This document shows, in pieces, positions 24,654 through 33,217 of a DNA stretch of 64,000 bases. The position numbers and the translations under genes were made by a program. Origin of the DNA: a bacterium (GTDB taxonomy: Bacteria; Oederibacteriota; PGYV01); contig JAKQNO010000092.1 of the NCBI GenBank assembly GCA_029565735.1, positions 1-64,000 of the forward strand, written 5' to 3'. Positions within the stretch are counted from its first letter, which is position 1, and every line of letters starts with the position of its first letter. The notes under the pieces were generated by a model that saw only the letters and a program-made list of their open reading frames with translations, had not been told where the DNA came from and made no database searches.

Positions 24654-25533
24654 TATTACGCTCCATGTATTTTATTTTGTTTATAATTCCGTTTATCGCG
24701 CTTTCGGGCGTTGAAGCGCCCGCGCTTATGCCTATTTTCTTTTTGCCTTTAAGCCATTCTTTTTTTATCTCATCAGCCGTTTCAACATGGCGCACCTGCT
24801 TTAATATGCCGCGCGAAAGTTCATAAAGCCTTTTTGTATTGGCGCTGTTCTTGCCGCCCACTATTATCATAAGGTCCGACTTTTGTGCCAGCTGAACCGT
24901 TGCTTCCTGCCTTTTCTGGGTGGCATCGCATATAGTGTTAAAAATCCTTACTTCCGCGTACCTTCCCACAAGCACTTTTTTCATTACTTCATTCGCAATT
25001 TCCATGAATTTGTCAGCGCTCTGCGTGGTCTGGCACACAACACCGACCCTGCTTTCAAGCTTTGCTTTCTTTACATCCGCCGCCGTATTTAATACAATCC
25101 CTTTATCTGCGGCATATCCTAAAATGCCTTTTACCTCATAGTGGTCTTTGTCTCCCACAATAACTATCTGATACCCTTCATTTTTCAGTTTTTCCACGGC
25201 CCTGTGAATCTTCTTCACGTACGGGCAGGTGGTGTCAAGGACATCCGCGGCTTTCGCCCTTAAACTTTTTTCTTCCGCGGGCGTCACTCCATGCGTGCTT
25301 ATGATTGCGGCCGATCCGTTTTTTATGCCTGCCACAGATTCCACGTGCCTGGCGCCGGCTTTTTCAAGCCTTTCTGATTCCTGCGGGTTATGTATGATCT
25401 GTCTTAACGAATAAACGCCTTTATCATTGTTTTTTTCGGCGTAATCAAAGGCAAGCTTCATTGCCCTTTGAACGCCAAAACAAAAACCCGAACCTCGCGC
25501 AACTGTAATTGTCACTTTCTTTTTATCAGCCAT
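24643..25533 (-). CDS. ispH: 4-hydroxy-3-methylbut-2-enyl diphosphate reductase
   Basis: A 296-residue iron-sulfur enzyme for the last MEP step, making IPP and DMAPP. Three cluster Cys are visible: GSGFCFGVQRAM near the start, LDTTCPYVKKIH near 100, and NTICDATQKRQ near 200. IISTHGV and the SANTKRLYELS motif (about 228-238) bind substrate. I use the ATG at 25533 (MADKKKVTI); a GTG two codons upstream is possible. Along with ispD and ispF, this window covers three of seven MEP enzymes. It lies 21 bases behind the plsC stop. Confidence 0.93.
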   Translation of the reverse strand: MADKKKVTITVARGSGFCFGVQRAMKLAFDYAEKNNDKGVYSLRQIIHNPQESERLEKAGARHVESVAGIKNGSAAIISTHGVTPAEEKSLRAKAADVLDTTCPYVKKIHRAVEKLKNEGYQIVIVGDKDHYEVKGILGYAADKGIVLNTAADVKKAKLESRVGVVCQTTQSADKFMEIANEVMKKVLVGRYAEVRIFNTICDATQKRQEATVQLAQKSDLMIIVGGKNSANTKRLYELSRGILKQVRHVETADEIKKEWLKGKKKIGISAGASTPESAINGIINKIKYMERNNGK

Positions 25534-25554
25534 CTTCACTGCCGCCGGAATGTA

Positions 25555-26223
25555 TTATTTTGTTACGGCTGACTGTTTTATAAAATCAGCTTTCATCTCT
25601 TTAATCCTGTTAATAACGCGGGATGTTATTTCCTCATAAACTTCCCTTGATTCCGGCTTTTCAAACAGGTCGTCAAAACTCATCACATCCCCGTACACTA
25701 TGGTAATAGGCTTAAACAGTTTCGGTTTTCCGCCTTTCGGCCACGCTTCAAAAGCGCCGTGTATATACACCGGAAGAACATTTCCTTTTGTCTGATAGAC
25801 CAGCATTCCGGTGCCCGGCTTTCCGTCCTGAATTTCGCCGGTAAGCGTCCGTGTGCCTTCCGGAAAAAACATTACGGCCCATCCGGACTTTACAAGTTCT
25901 ATGAATTTATCCCACGCGCCGCGGTCCACCCTTCCCCTTTTTACGGGAAAGGCGCCGACATTTTTTATTATCCATCCGAATATTTTATTCTTAAAAAGCG
26001 TGTCGCGCGCCATAAACCTGCAGCACCTTTTAAATCCAAGCGCTCCGGCCGCCGGCGGGTCAAAATAGCTTGCGTGGTTCGGCATTACAATTATTCCGCC
26101 TTTTTTTGGAACCTTATCGGTGTTTACGAATTTAAGCCCGTGAAAGATTACAAAATACAGCCATAACATCCGCCTGAAAAAACGGAACATTATGAAATAT
26201 GATATTTTTGAAGGTTCTTTCAT
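25555..26223 (-). CDS. plsC: 1-acyl-sn-glycerol-3-phosphate acyltransferase
   Basis: A 222-residue membrane-associated acyltransferase. The N-terminal hydrophobic stretch (MLWLYFVIFHGLKF) anchors it. The catalytic NH-4-D motif is intact (NHASYFD, about 50-56), and FFPEGTRT is the glycerol-phosphate-binding motif (about 118-125). It adds the second acyl chain during phosphatidic acid synthesis. It overlaps aroA by four bases. In many genomes a cytidylate kinase gene (cmk) stands between aroA and such genes; it is absent here. Confidence 0.9.
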   Translation of the reverse strand: MKEPSKISYFIMFRFFRRMLWLYFVIFHGLKFVNTDKVPKKGGIIVMPNHASYFDPPAAGALGFKRCCRFMARDTLFKNKIFGWIIKNVGAFPVKRGRVDRGAWDKFIELVKSGWAVMFFPEGTRTLTGEIQDGKPGTGMLVYQTKGNVLPVYIHGAFEAWPKGGKPKLFKPITIVYGDVMSFDDLFEKPESREVYEEITSRVINRIKEMKADFIKQSAVTK

Positions 26224-27515
26224 TTCTTTTTCACCTTAAGGCTTTTGATAAGCGTAAAAAATTCCGGAAAAGAAGTATTAATACATTCAATATCCTTTAT
26301 CAAAAGGCCGTTTTCGCTGGCAAGCGCGGCAACTGCAAACGACATGGCAATCCTGTGGTCGCCGTAAGAATCAATTGAAGCGTACGTGAACGGCGCTCCG
26401 TTGTTTCCAAATACCGCAAAACCGTCTTCGTATTCCTGTGTCTTTATGCCAAGCCTGTCCAGGTTGGTAAGCACTGTTTTTATCCTGTCGGTTTCCTTTA
26501 CACGCAGTTCTTTTGCCCCGCGTATGACGGTTTTGCCTTTTGCCGCCGCGGCAAGCACCGCGATAACCGGAATTTCATCTATAAGGCGCGGAATTATTTT
26601 TCCTTTTATTTCAATGCCTTTAAGAGAAGAAGTGGAAACAGTTATGTCGCCGGTTTTTTCGCCGTTCTGGTTCTTTATGCCGGTTATTTTTATCTTTGCG
26701 CCCATTTTTTTCATGACGTCAATTATTCCCGTCCTGGATTCATTAAGGCCTATGTTTGTCACGGTTATGGAGCTCTTTTTAAGAAGCGCGCCGGCCGCCA
26801 TAAAATACGCGGCAGAACTTATGTCGCCCGGAATCACAACGCGTTTTCCCTTAAGCCTGGCTCCGGACTTAAGCCTGACCGTGTTTCCCTTTACCGTTAA
26901 GTCCGCGCCGAAATATTTAAGCATCCTTTCCGTGTGGTCGCGCGAACGTTCCGGTTCTGTTATTACCGTATCGCCTGAAGCGTAAAGGCCGGCAAGCAAA
27001 ACCGAGGATTTTACCTGCGCGCTTGCCATTGGCATTTTATAATTTATCGCCCTTAAGGAGCCGCCCTGAACAGTCAGGGGTGCAAAGCCCTGATTGCTTG
27101 TAAGCGAAGCGCCCATCATCTGAAGCGGTTCAATAACGCGCTTCATGGGCCTTTTTACTATCTGGGCGTCGCCCGTTATTCTGCTTACAAAAGGCTGCGC
27201 CGCCAGTACCCCAAGTATCAGCCTTATGCCGGTGCCTGAATTTCCCACATAAAGCACCTCCGGCGTCTGCCGGAGCGAAGCAAGGCCCCTGCCGTGAATA
27301 TAAACAGTGCCCTTATCTTTTTTTATCTGCACGCCCAGTTTTTTAAAAATTCTAACGGTGTTAAGCGTGTCTTCGGCTTCAAGAAAACCTGTGACCGTGG
27401 TCAGCCCTTCGGCAAGCGAGCCGATTATGACAGCCCTGTGCGATATTGATTTGTCGCCCTGCACCGAAAGTTTTTTCTTTACGCCGGAAACCGGCACTAA
27501 CTGTATTTTTTTCAT
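26220..27515 (-). CDS. aroA: 3-phosphoshikimate 1-carboxyvinyltransferase (EPSP synthase)
   Basis: A 431-residue enzyme of the shikimate pathway that joins PEP to shikimate 3-phosphate. The start region GDKSISHRAVIIGSLA holds the substrate-binding Lys and Arg. GNSGTGIRLILGVLA is the PEP loop (about 91-105). RDHTERMLKYFG, DISSAAYF and the C-terminal KETDRI motif are all present. It overlaps tyrA by four bases and plsC by four. The context aroA-tyrA with a DAHP synthase upstream marks a partial aromatic operon. Confidence 0.95.
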   Translation of the reverse strand: MKKIQLVPVSGVKKKLSVQGDKSISHRAVIIGSLAEGLTTVTGFLEAEDTLNTVRIFKKLGVQIKKDKGTVYIHGRGLASLRQTPEVLYVGNSGTGIRLILGVLAAQPFVSRITGDAQIVKRPMKRVIEPLQMMGASLTSNQGFAPLTVQGGSLRAINYKMPMASAQVKSSVLLAGLYASGDTVITEPERSRDHTERMLKYFGADLTVKGNTVRLKSGARLKGKRVVIPGDISSAAYFMAAGALLKKSSITVTNIGLNESRTGIIDVMKKMGAKIKITGIKNQNGEKTGDITVSTSSLKGIEIKGKIIPRLIDEIPVIAVLAAAAKGKTVIRGAKELRVKETDRIKTVLTNLDRLGIKTQEYEDGFAVFGNNGAPFTYASIDSYGDHRIAMSFAVAALASENGLLIKDIECINTSFPEFFTLIKSLKVKKK

Positions 27516-28357
27516 TTATCCAAGGACTCCCTTAAAAGCCTTGCGGCTTTTATATAAGGCATAACTTTCCCTGCCTTTAACATTTTTTCCGCGCGCTCAA
27601 TTTCTTTCCTGTATCTTTGTGCCTGTTTTATGACCTGCTCTTTATTCGCGTAAAGGATTCCGGCCCAGACATCTTCGCCTGACGCCCCTATCCTTGTCAT
27701 GCTTTTAAAACCCGTGCCTATTATATCTTTGCTGTTTTTTATGCAGTCCTTCTGTGAATGAAGCAAAGCAAAAGCCGCAAGGTGCGGCATATGGCTTATT
27801 CCCGCCACGGCATCATCGTGCTGCTGCGGGGTCATAAACACGGTGTTCATCCCGACCGCTTTCCAAAGGCGCGCCACTTTTTTTACATATTTGCTTTCTT
27901 TGGGCCCCGTGACAATGCAGTTGCCCGCGTTAAACAGGTTGAAAATGCTGTTTTTAACCCCTTTTTTTTCCGAGCCCACCATGGGATGCGAACCGATAAA
28001 ATTATCTTTATACCCTTTTAATCCGCAGATATCATCTGTAATCTCTTTTTTAACGCTTCCCATATCGGTCACAATTGTATCTTCACAAAGTCCCGCTTCA
28101 AGAAGTTTTTTGTACATATAGGCTATTTTATCGGCAACCACGCTTATTACAATTAAGTCGGCTCCTTTAACAGCTTCTTCCAGATTATCAGTTACAGTTG
28201 TGGCGGCATAAAGTTTTTTAGCTTGGTTAAGTTTGGCAATGTTCCTGCCCGCGCCGCACACTTCTTTTGCGATGCGGTTTTTTAAAAGCGCCATTCCAAG
28301 GCTTCCGCCCATCATTCCCATGCCGACTATGGTGACTTTTTTAAACATTGGTTTCAT
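27512..28357 (-). CDS. tyrA: Prephenate/arogenate dehydrogenase
   Basis: A 281-residue NAD(P)-dependent enzyme for tyrosine synthesis. The Rossmann start VTIVGMGMMGGSLGMALL binds the cofactor. VTDMGSVKKEI, the catalytic-His region (IGSHPMVGSEKKG) and AGISHMPHLAAFALL are family signatures. The frame is open 12 codons further upstream, but AAAGGTG six bases before the ATG at 28357 supports the shorter start. There is no fused chorismate mutase or ACT domain. It is probably the first gene of the tyrA-aroA-plsC-ispH-rpsA-rex run. Confidence 0.9.
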   Translation of the reverse strand: MKPMFKKVTIVGMGMMGGSLGMALLKNRIAKEVCGAGRNIAKLNQAKKLYAATTVTDNLEEAVKGADLIVISVVADKIAYMYKKLLEAGLCEDTIVTDMGSVKKEITDDICGLKGYKDNFIGSHPMVGSEKKGVKNSIFNLFNAGNCIVTGPKESKYVKKVARLWKAVGMNTVFMTPQQHDDAVAGISHMPHLAAFALLHSQKDCIKNSKDIIGTGFKSMTRIGASGEDVWAGILYANKEQVIKQAQRYRKEIERAEKMLKAGKVMPYIKAARLLRESLDK

Positions 28358-28378
28358 AACAACACCTTTTAAAAAAAT

Positions 28379-28572
28379 GAGGGACGGATGCACAGATGGT
28401 CAGATGTTCGGTAAAACCTGCCAACCTTCTGCATTTCCGAGCCTACAATTTATATTTCGCTTATGCTTAACTGCTTAATGCTTATCTGCTTACCTGACTT
28501 CGCTTATGCTTAACTGCCTATAGCTTAATTCGCTCTTTCTAACCTTCCGTCCCTCTGTGCATCCGTCCCCTC
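28379..28572. repeat. MITE-like element with 16-bp terminal inverted repeats
   Basis: GGGACGGATGCACAGA at 28381-28396 is repeated exactly inverted at 28554-28569. Between them are no coding signs. Two copies of TTCGCTTATGCTTAACTGC (about 28456 and 28501) lie within; the same 19 bases occur near 14910. It fills the gap between the DAHP synthase and tyrA genes. Confidence 0.5.
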
Positions 28573-28584
28573 TGTCCCTCGGCT

Positions 28585-29601
28585 TTATAGCGTCCTTCCG
28601 ATCGCCTTTGCCACTTTCCTTGCGTCATCAACAAGCTTCTTATATTCAACAGGTAATAACGACTGGTCTCCGTCTGACAGAGCTGTTTCGGGTTTGGGAT
28701 GAACTTCTATTAAAACACCGTCCGCGCCTGCCGCAACTGATGCCAGTGCCATGGGGTAAATAAGGGGCTTTTTGCCCGTGCCGTGTGAAGGGTCAGAAAC
28801 CACAGGAAGATGGCTCAAGGTCTTTACAAGCGGTATCGCGGATAAGTCAAGGGTGTTTCTTGTTTCGGTTTCAAAAGTCCTTATACCGCGCTCGCATAAA
28901 ATTACATTCATATTTCCGTTGGCAAGAATATATTCGGCGGACATAAGCCACTCTTTGACAGTGGACATAAGCCCTCTTTTTAAAAGCACCGGTTTGTTCA
29001 TCTTACCGACCTCTTTTAACAGTTCAAAATTCTGCATATTACGCGCGCCTATCTGAAAGCAGTCCGCGTATTTGTTTACAAGCTCCACGTGCCTTGTATC
29101 AAGCACTTCTGTCACAACCGGCATCTTGTACATTTCCCTTGCCTCTGCAAGTATCTTTAAACCTTCTTCAGCCATTCCCTGAAAAGCGTAAGGCGATGTC
29201 CTTGGTTTGAACGCGCCGCCCCTTAACACATTGGCGCCCGCGGCTTTTACGGCTTTGGCTGTGGCCAAAAGCTGCTCCCTGCTTTCTACGGAACACGGCC
29301 CTGCTATCATGGCAATATTGTTTCCGCCAATCTTAACACCCAGCCCCAGGTTTATTACCGATGTTTCTTTTCTGAAATCCTTGCTGGCAAGTTTGTACGG
29401 CTTTAAAACGGTCATTACTTTTTCCACTCCCGGAAAAGCTTCCACAGGGACCGTGGACAGCACCCTTTCATCGCCTATTACGGCAATAATCGTGCGTTCT
29501 TTTCCCTTTGATACCTGCGCGCGCAGTTTAAAACCCGCTATTTTTTTAACAATGTGGTTTATCTGCGCCTTTGTGGTCTTTGGTTTTAATACAATAATCA
29601 T
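28585..29601 (-). CDS. aroF: 3-deoxy-7-phosphoheptulonate (DAHP) synthase, type I-beta with FL domain
   Basis: A 338-residue enzyme for the first shikimate step (PEP plus erythrose 4-phosphate). An N-terminal ferredoxin-like domain (1-70, MIIVLKPKTTKAQINHIV) gives feedback control in relatives such as the Thermotoga enzyme. The barrel follows with AGPCSVES (about 102-109), GGAFKPRTSPYAFQG, QIGARNMQNF, and SHLPVVSDPSHGTGK with metal ligands. A Cys in GPCS is a metal ligand. It lies 24 bases after hisC on the same strand, so both may be one unit. Confidence 0.93.
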   Translation of the reverse strand: MIIVLKPKTTKAQINHIVKKIAGFKLRAQVSKGKERTIIAVIGDERVLSTVPVEAFPGVEKVMTVLKPYKLASKDFRKETSVINLGLGVKIGGNNIAMIAGPCSVESREQLLATAKAVKAAGANVLRGGAFKPRTSPYAFQGMAEEGLKILAEAREMYKMPVVTEVLDTRHVELVNKYADCFQIGARNMQNFELLKEVGKMNKPVLLKRGLMSTVKEWLMSAEYILANGNMNVILCERGIRTFETETRNTLDLSAIPLVKTLSHLPVVSDPSHGTGKKPLIYPMALASVAAGADGVLIEVHPKPETALSDGDQSLLPVEYKKLVDDARKVAKAIGRTL

Positions 29602-29625
29602 ATTTCCGTTCCTCCTGGTTTTATT

Positions 29626-30708
29626 TTACTTTATCTCTTTTAAGGCCTTAATAAGCCTTTTATTTTCTTTCATAGTGCCGATTGTAATCCTTGCAAAGTT
29701 ATCAAACACAGTCCTGATAATCACACCTTTTTTCTGAAGCGCTTCAAAATATATCATTGCGTTCCTGTCCAGAATGATAAATATGAAATTTGCCTGTGTG
29801 GGAACAAATTTTATTCCAAGTTTTTTAAGCTCCGCGTACAGATAAGCGCGCCCTTCTTTATTTGTTTTAAGGGTGGCTGCCAGATGCGCTTTATCGCCCA
29901 GCGCCGCAAGCGCGCCTTTCTGCGCCAGCGTGTTTATGTTAAACGGCGGCCTTATCCTTTCCATAATGCCCGTAATTTCCGGGTCTGCCACGCCATAACC
30001 CGCCCTTATGCCTGCAAGGCCGTACACCTTTGAAAACGTCCTTAACACAATAAGGTTCGGATATTTGGAAAGATACTTTATTCCGTCAGGGTAATTCTTG
30101 TCATCAGCGTATTCAAAATACGCCTCGTCAAGCACAACTATCACATTCTTGGGGACTGCCTGCATTAATTTTTCAAATTCCGCTTTTGTTATAATTGTCC
30201 CCGTGGGATTGTTGGGGTTGCATATAAAAATAAGCTTTGTCTTTGGCGAAAGCCTTGCGATAAAACCGTCTATATTGTGTCTGAAATTATCCTGCGGTAT
30301 CTGTATTATGGTGCCGCCCGTGATATTTGCGGCGATTGAATAAACAACAAAAGAAACCGCGGAAAACATCACTTCATCGCCGGGCGATACAAAAGCTTCA
30401 GCAATAAGCTGAAGAAGTTCATTGCTTCCGTTGCCGAAAAATAACGTATCGGGCTTTACTTTAAGCTTTTTTGCCAGCGCCTGCCTTAATTCATACGCGC
30501 CGCTTTCAGGGTAAAGGTTTAACGAATCAAGCGCTTTGGCCATTGCCTTAACAGCGGCTTTTGATGGGCCAAGCGGATTTTCATTGGACGCAAGTTTTAT
30601 TACGTCTTTTAAGCCAAGCTCCCTTTGAACTGCAGCCACGGGTTTCCCCGGCACATATGGCTTAATCTGCATTACGCTTTTCTTTGCAACTTCTTCAAAT
30701 TTGCCCAT
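29626..30708 (-). CDS. hisC: Histidinol-phosphate/aromatic aminotransferase (HisC-type), copy 1
   Basis: A 360-residue PLP-dependent class I/II aminotransferase. The PLP Lys is in RTFSKVYGLAGIRAGYG, with IFICNPNNPTGT and VVLDEAYFEY before it. The N-terminal LASNENPLGPS is typical of HisC. A second hisC (48754-49797) sits in the his operon. This copy lies beside the DAHP synthase and near tyrA-aroA, so it may mainly transaminate aromatic keto acids (phenylpyruvate or prephenate), which HisC-type enzymes can do. AAGGATG lies before the ATG. The palindromes at 30763-30837 are upstream. Confidence 0.88.
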   Translation of the reverse strand: MGKFEEVAKKSVMQIKPYVPGKPVAAVQRELGLKDVIKLASNENPLGPSKAAVKAMAKALDSLNLYPESGAYELRQALAKKLKVKPDTLFFGNGSNELLQLIAEAFVSPGDEVMFSAVSFVVYSIAANITGGTIIQIPQDNFRHNIDGFIARLSPKTKLIFICNPNNPTGTIITKAEFEKLMQAVPKNVIVVLDEAYFEYADDKNYPDGIKYLSKYPNLIVLRTFSKVYGLAGIRAGYGVADPEITGIMERIRPPFNINTLAQKGALAALGDKAHLAATLKTNKEGRAYLYAELKKLGIKFVPTQANFIFIILDRNAMIYFEALQKKGVIIRTVFDNFARITIGTMKENKRLIKALKEIK

Positions 30709-30762
30709 TTTTGTTCATCCTTCTTATATATGTATATTTTCCTGTTATAAAAAATAAACAAT

Positions 30763-30785
30763 GCTTGTGAAATGATTTCACAAGC
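30763..30785. promoter_or_regulatory. Palindrome 1 with Rex-like half-sites
   Basis: A 23-base perfect palindrome around one central base; its core TTGTGAAATGATTTCACAA (30765-30783) repeats at 30815-30833, exactly 50 bases away. The half-site TTGTGAA is that of many Rex operators, but the spacer is five bases rather than the usual four. It is 55 bases upstream of the hisC start. Confidence 0.45.
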
Positions 30786-30791
30786 AAAATG

Positions 30792-30807
30792 TCCTTAATT
30801 ATAAGGA
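30792..30807. other. Small palindrome between the two Rex-like sites
   Basis: TCCTTA and TAAGGA (30792-30807) flank ATTA. It makes the region three tandem palindromes. Function is unknown. Confidence 0.35.
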
Positions 30808-30837
30808 AAAAGCCTTGTGAAATGATTTCACAAGGCT
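30806..30837 (-). terminator. Palindrome 2: probable terminator, also with Rex-like half-sites
   Basis: AGCCTTGTGAAAT (from 30811) pairs with the mirror ending at 30837, a 13-bp stem around one central base (about a 5-base loop in RNA). On the minus strand five T follow directly, as expected of a terminator for the gene at 31015-31554. The stem contains the same 19-base core as palindrome 1. Confidence 0.6.
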
Positions 30838-31014
30838 CTTTATTATACAATTTGGGATTTTTTATTACAAGGACAAAAACTTGAATTCAAGCATGAAAAA
30901 ATGCATTTTGTTTTGTAGGTTTTGCGCAAAAAACTGCCGCAGGCTAAAACCCCACATATAAAATTAAAAGCCTGACTAATAACATTTTAACAATAACACC
31001 CTAATTTATATACC
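30838..31014. other. Intergenic stretch with degraded palindromic repeat
   Basis: AT-rich, no coding signs. At about 30931-30955 there is a weak copy of the repeat family at 14530-14565 (AACTGCCGCAGGCTAAAA). I see nothing else here. Confidence 0.4.
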
Positions 31015-31554
31015 TCATCGAAAATATACCAGTATGCCAATCGGCACATATAAACTGGAAAACGGTCCATTTATCTCCCCATTTTTGTTATACCACCAAT
31101 CCACACTCACCTCTATATCAACTAATAGTTTTAAATCTATATTAACTTGCTCAAAATAATCGGTTAAATTAATAGGAATTTTTATTTCAGATTCCATAAA
31201 ATGTAATTTCAAAGAATAGCTATTAAACATTATTGCCCTTTTTTCATTCTCATAAAGCACATATAAATATTGAGAATATTCAAGGCTACAATTCAAATCC
31301 CAATAATCATTCATAAAGTATTTAACAATTAAAGGTTTAACATCAAGCCCGGTTTCTACATTTAGGTCTTCTGTTATATTTCTATGCCTTACAGAATAAC
31401 CAAATTCACTGCCTATTGTTTCAAACCACCAAAATCTAAAACCTAAATTTTCAGGCACGGAATAATTTACGCCCCAGTAAAATGCATTTATATTTGAAAA
31501 TGACATTAAAATTATTACACTCAATAATATATATCTTTTAAAGTGTACCCGCAA
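31015..31554 (-). CDS. Hypothetical exported protein, AT-rich
   Basis: I do not recognise this 179-residue protein. It starts with a signal peptide (RYILLSVIILMSFSNINA, cleavage near residue 24). The rest has alternating polar and aromatic residues (FRFWWFETIGSEFGYSVRH, YSQYLYVLYEN, VSVDWWYNK) and ends in Phe-Arg (LVYFR), which suggests a small outer-membrane beta-barrel. It is much richer in A and T than neighbouring genes, which may mean recent transfer. It stands alone between purF and hisC with its own probable terminator at 30806-30837. No strong ribosome site is visible before the ATG, so the start is uncertain. Confidence 0.6.
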   Translation of the reverse strand: MRVHFKRYILLSVIILMSFSNINAFYWGVNYSVPENLGFRFWWFETIGSEFGYSVRHRNITEDLNVETGLDVKPLIVKYFMNDYWDLNCSLEYSQYLYVLYENEKRAIMFNSYSLKLHFMESEIKIPINLTDYFEQVNIDLKLLVDIEVSVDWWYNKNGEINGPFSSLYVPIGILVYFR

Positions 31555-31730
31555 AATTCACTTCCCCTCCCCTGAATATATCAATCATATCAAGGATAAT
31601 TATTTCAGTTAATAAGAACTATCATTTATTTATAAATAAAAGCCATAACTATATTAACATTGGCTTTGGATTGTTAAAATGTAAATGATACTGCCTCAAG
31701 CCGAGCTGCAAAAAAACACACAGACAGTGT

Positions 31731-31763
31731 GAATGCCATGGCAGCACCCGCATTCATGTGCTG
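31731..31763. repeat. Inverted-repeat remnant between purF and the exported protein
   Basis: CAGCAC (31742-31747) with GTGCTG (31758-31763), and the alternative pair GAATGC (31731-31736) with GCATTC (31750-31755), can form two mutually exclusive hairpins. The surrounding 31,555-31,804 holds no gene that I can support. Confidence 0.35.
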
Positions 31764-31804
31764 TCCCTACAAAATCTATAAAATATTACAAATACTGATA
31801 CTTA

Positions 31805-33217
31805 TCAGCACTTTTCAAATCTGATCTTATTCACATCCCCGGATACGTCCAGGCTTACCGGATAGTCGCCGTCAAAGCATGCCATGCAGAACTTGTCTTT
31901 TCTTCCGGATACGGACTTTACAAGCCCATCCATGCTTAAGTAAGCGAAAGAATCAACGCGCAGGTATTTTTTTATCTCTTCTGTGGTATGACTATTTGCA
32001 ATAAGTTCTGTCTTTGTCGGGAAATCCATCCCGTAAAAACACGGGTTATAGATAGGCGGCGATGATATCCTGTAATGAATCTCTTTCGCGCCCGCGTTTC
32101 TTATCATCTTTATTATCTTTCTGCTTGTCGTGCCGCGGACAATTGAATCATCCACAACAACCACCCTTTTGTCTTTTAAAAGCGGTTTAACGGCATTTAA
32201 CTTTATCCTGACCCCAAAATCCCTGATATTCTGTGAAGGTTCAATGAAGGTCCTGCCCACGTAATGGTTCCTTATAAGCCCCATATCAAACTTAACTCCC
32301 GTGCCTTCGGAATAGCCTATTGCCGCCGACACGCCCGAATCCGGCACCGGTATTACGATGTCCGCGTCCACGTGAGATTCGCGGCCAAGCTGCCTTCCAA
32401 GCTCCCTGCGGATATCAGACACGTTCCTGCCGAAAATATAGGAATCCGGCCTTGCGAAATATATGAATTCAAAGATGCACATGGCGCTTCTTCCTCGCTC
32501 CGCGAATTTTTCCGACCTCATTCCGTTTTTATCAAAAACCACCACTTCTCCCGGTTCTACCGTCCCAATATGTTCCGCGTTCATAAGGTCAAACGCGCAG
32601 GTTTCAGACGCCACTATATACGCGCCGTCAAGTTTTCCTATTTCAAGCGGCCGAAAGCCGTTAGGGTCGCGCGCGGCTATCAGGCAGTCTTTGTTTAATA
32701 CCACAAAAGAAAAAGCGCCTTTTAATTCCGCAAGTGATTTTTTAACCGCGTCCACAAATTCAAGCTTGTTATTTTTTGCGATAAGATGGACAAGGGGTTC
32801 GCTGTCAGCGGTTGATTCAAATATGGAACCGTCTTCTTCCAGCTTTGTTTTTATTACATCCGCGTTTACAAGATTGCCGTTGTGCGCCACTGCAAGCGGC
32901 CCTTTTACATAGTCAACCTTTATGGGCTGGGCGTTTTCAATAACGGACGAGCCTGTTGTTGAATAACGCACATGGCCTATTGCCATTGTCCCGTTTAAGT
33001 ATGCAAGTTTTTTTTCGTCAAAAATATCAGCCACAATTCCCATGCTTTTAACCTCGCGCGACCTGCCTTTATCATCAACGGTCACGATACCGGCGCTTTC
33101 CTGCCCCCTGTGCTGCAGAGCGTAAAGCCCAAGGTAGGTTAAAGTGGATGCTTCCGGATGGCCGTACACGCCTACGATGCCGCAGGCTTCTTTCGGGTGG
33201 TCCATGCAATCACACAT
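31805..33217 (-). CDS. purF: Amidophosphoribosyltransferase (Fe-S type)
   Basis: A 470-residue enzyme for the first committed purine step, PRPP plus glutamine. An 11-residue propeptide precedes the catalytic Cys12 ([10 protein letters not shown]). PRPP binding is in [14 protein letters not shown]. Four cysteines at 247 (AMCIFEF), 393 (NPCFYG), 444 and 447 (FCMACF) match the [4Fe-4S] ligands of the Bacillus enzyme, so the protein is probably oxygen-sensitive. GGAG precedes the ATG by nine bases; the start overlaps the purL stop by eight bases. It is the last gene of the pur operon. Confidence 0.95.
   Translation of the reverse strand: MCDCMDHPKEACGIVGVYGHPEASTLTYLGLYALQHRGQESAGIVTVDDKGRSREVKSMGIVADIFDEKKLAYLNGTMAIGHVRYSTTGSSVIENAQPIKVDYVKGPLAVAHNGNLVNADVIKTKLEEDGSIFESTADSEPLVHLIAKNNKLEFVDAVKKSLAELKGAFSFVVLNKDCLIAARDPNGFRPLEIGKLDGAYIVASETCAFDLMNAEHIGTVEPGEVVVFDKNGMRSEKFAERGRSAMCIFEFIYFARPDSYIFGRNVSDIRRELGRQLGRESHVDADIVIPVPDSGVSAAIGYSEGTGVKFDMGLIRNHYVGRTFIEPSQNIRDFGVRIKLNAVKPLLKDKRVVVVDDSIVRGTTSRKIIKMIRNAGAKEIHYRISSPPIYNPCFYGMDFPTKTELIANSHTTEEIKKYLRVDSFAYLSMDGLVKSVSGRKDKFCMACFDGDYPVSLDVSGDVNKIRFEKC

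Noticed and set aside
26215-26225. A hidden cytidylate kinase gene between aroA and plsC
   Set aside because: The two genes overlap by four bases, so there is no room; cmk must be elsewhere or replaced.
28358-28393. Upstream start of tyrA at 28393
   Set aside because: The added 12 residues precede the Rossmann strand without a ribosome site and run into the MITE-like end; the ATG at 28357 has AAAGGTG.
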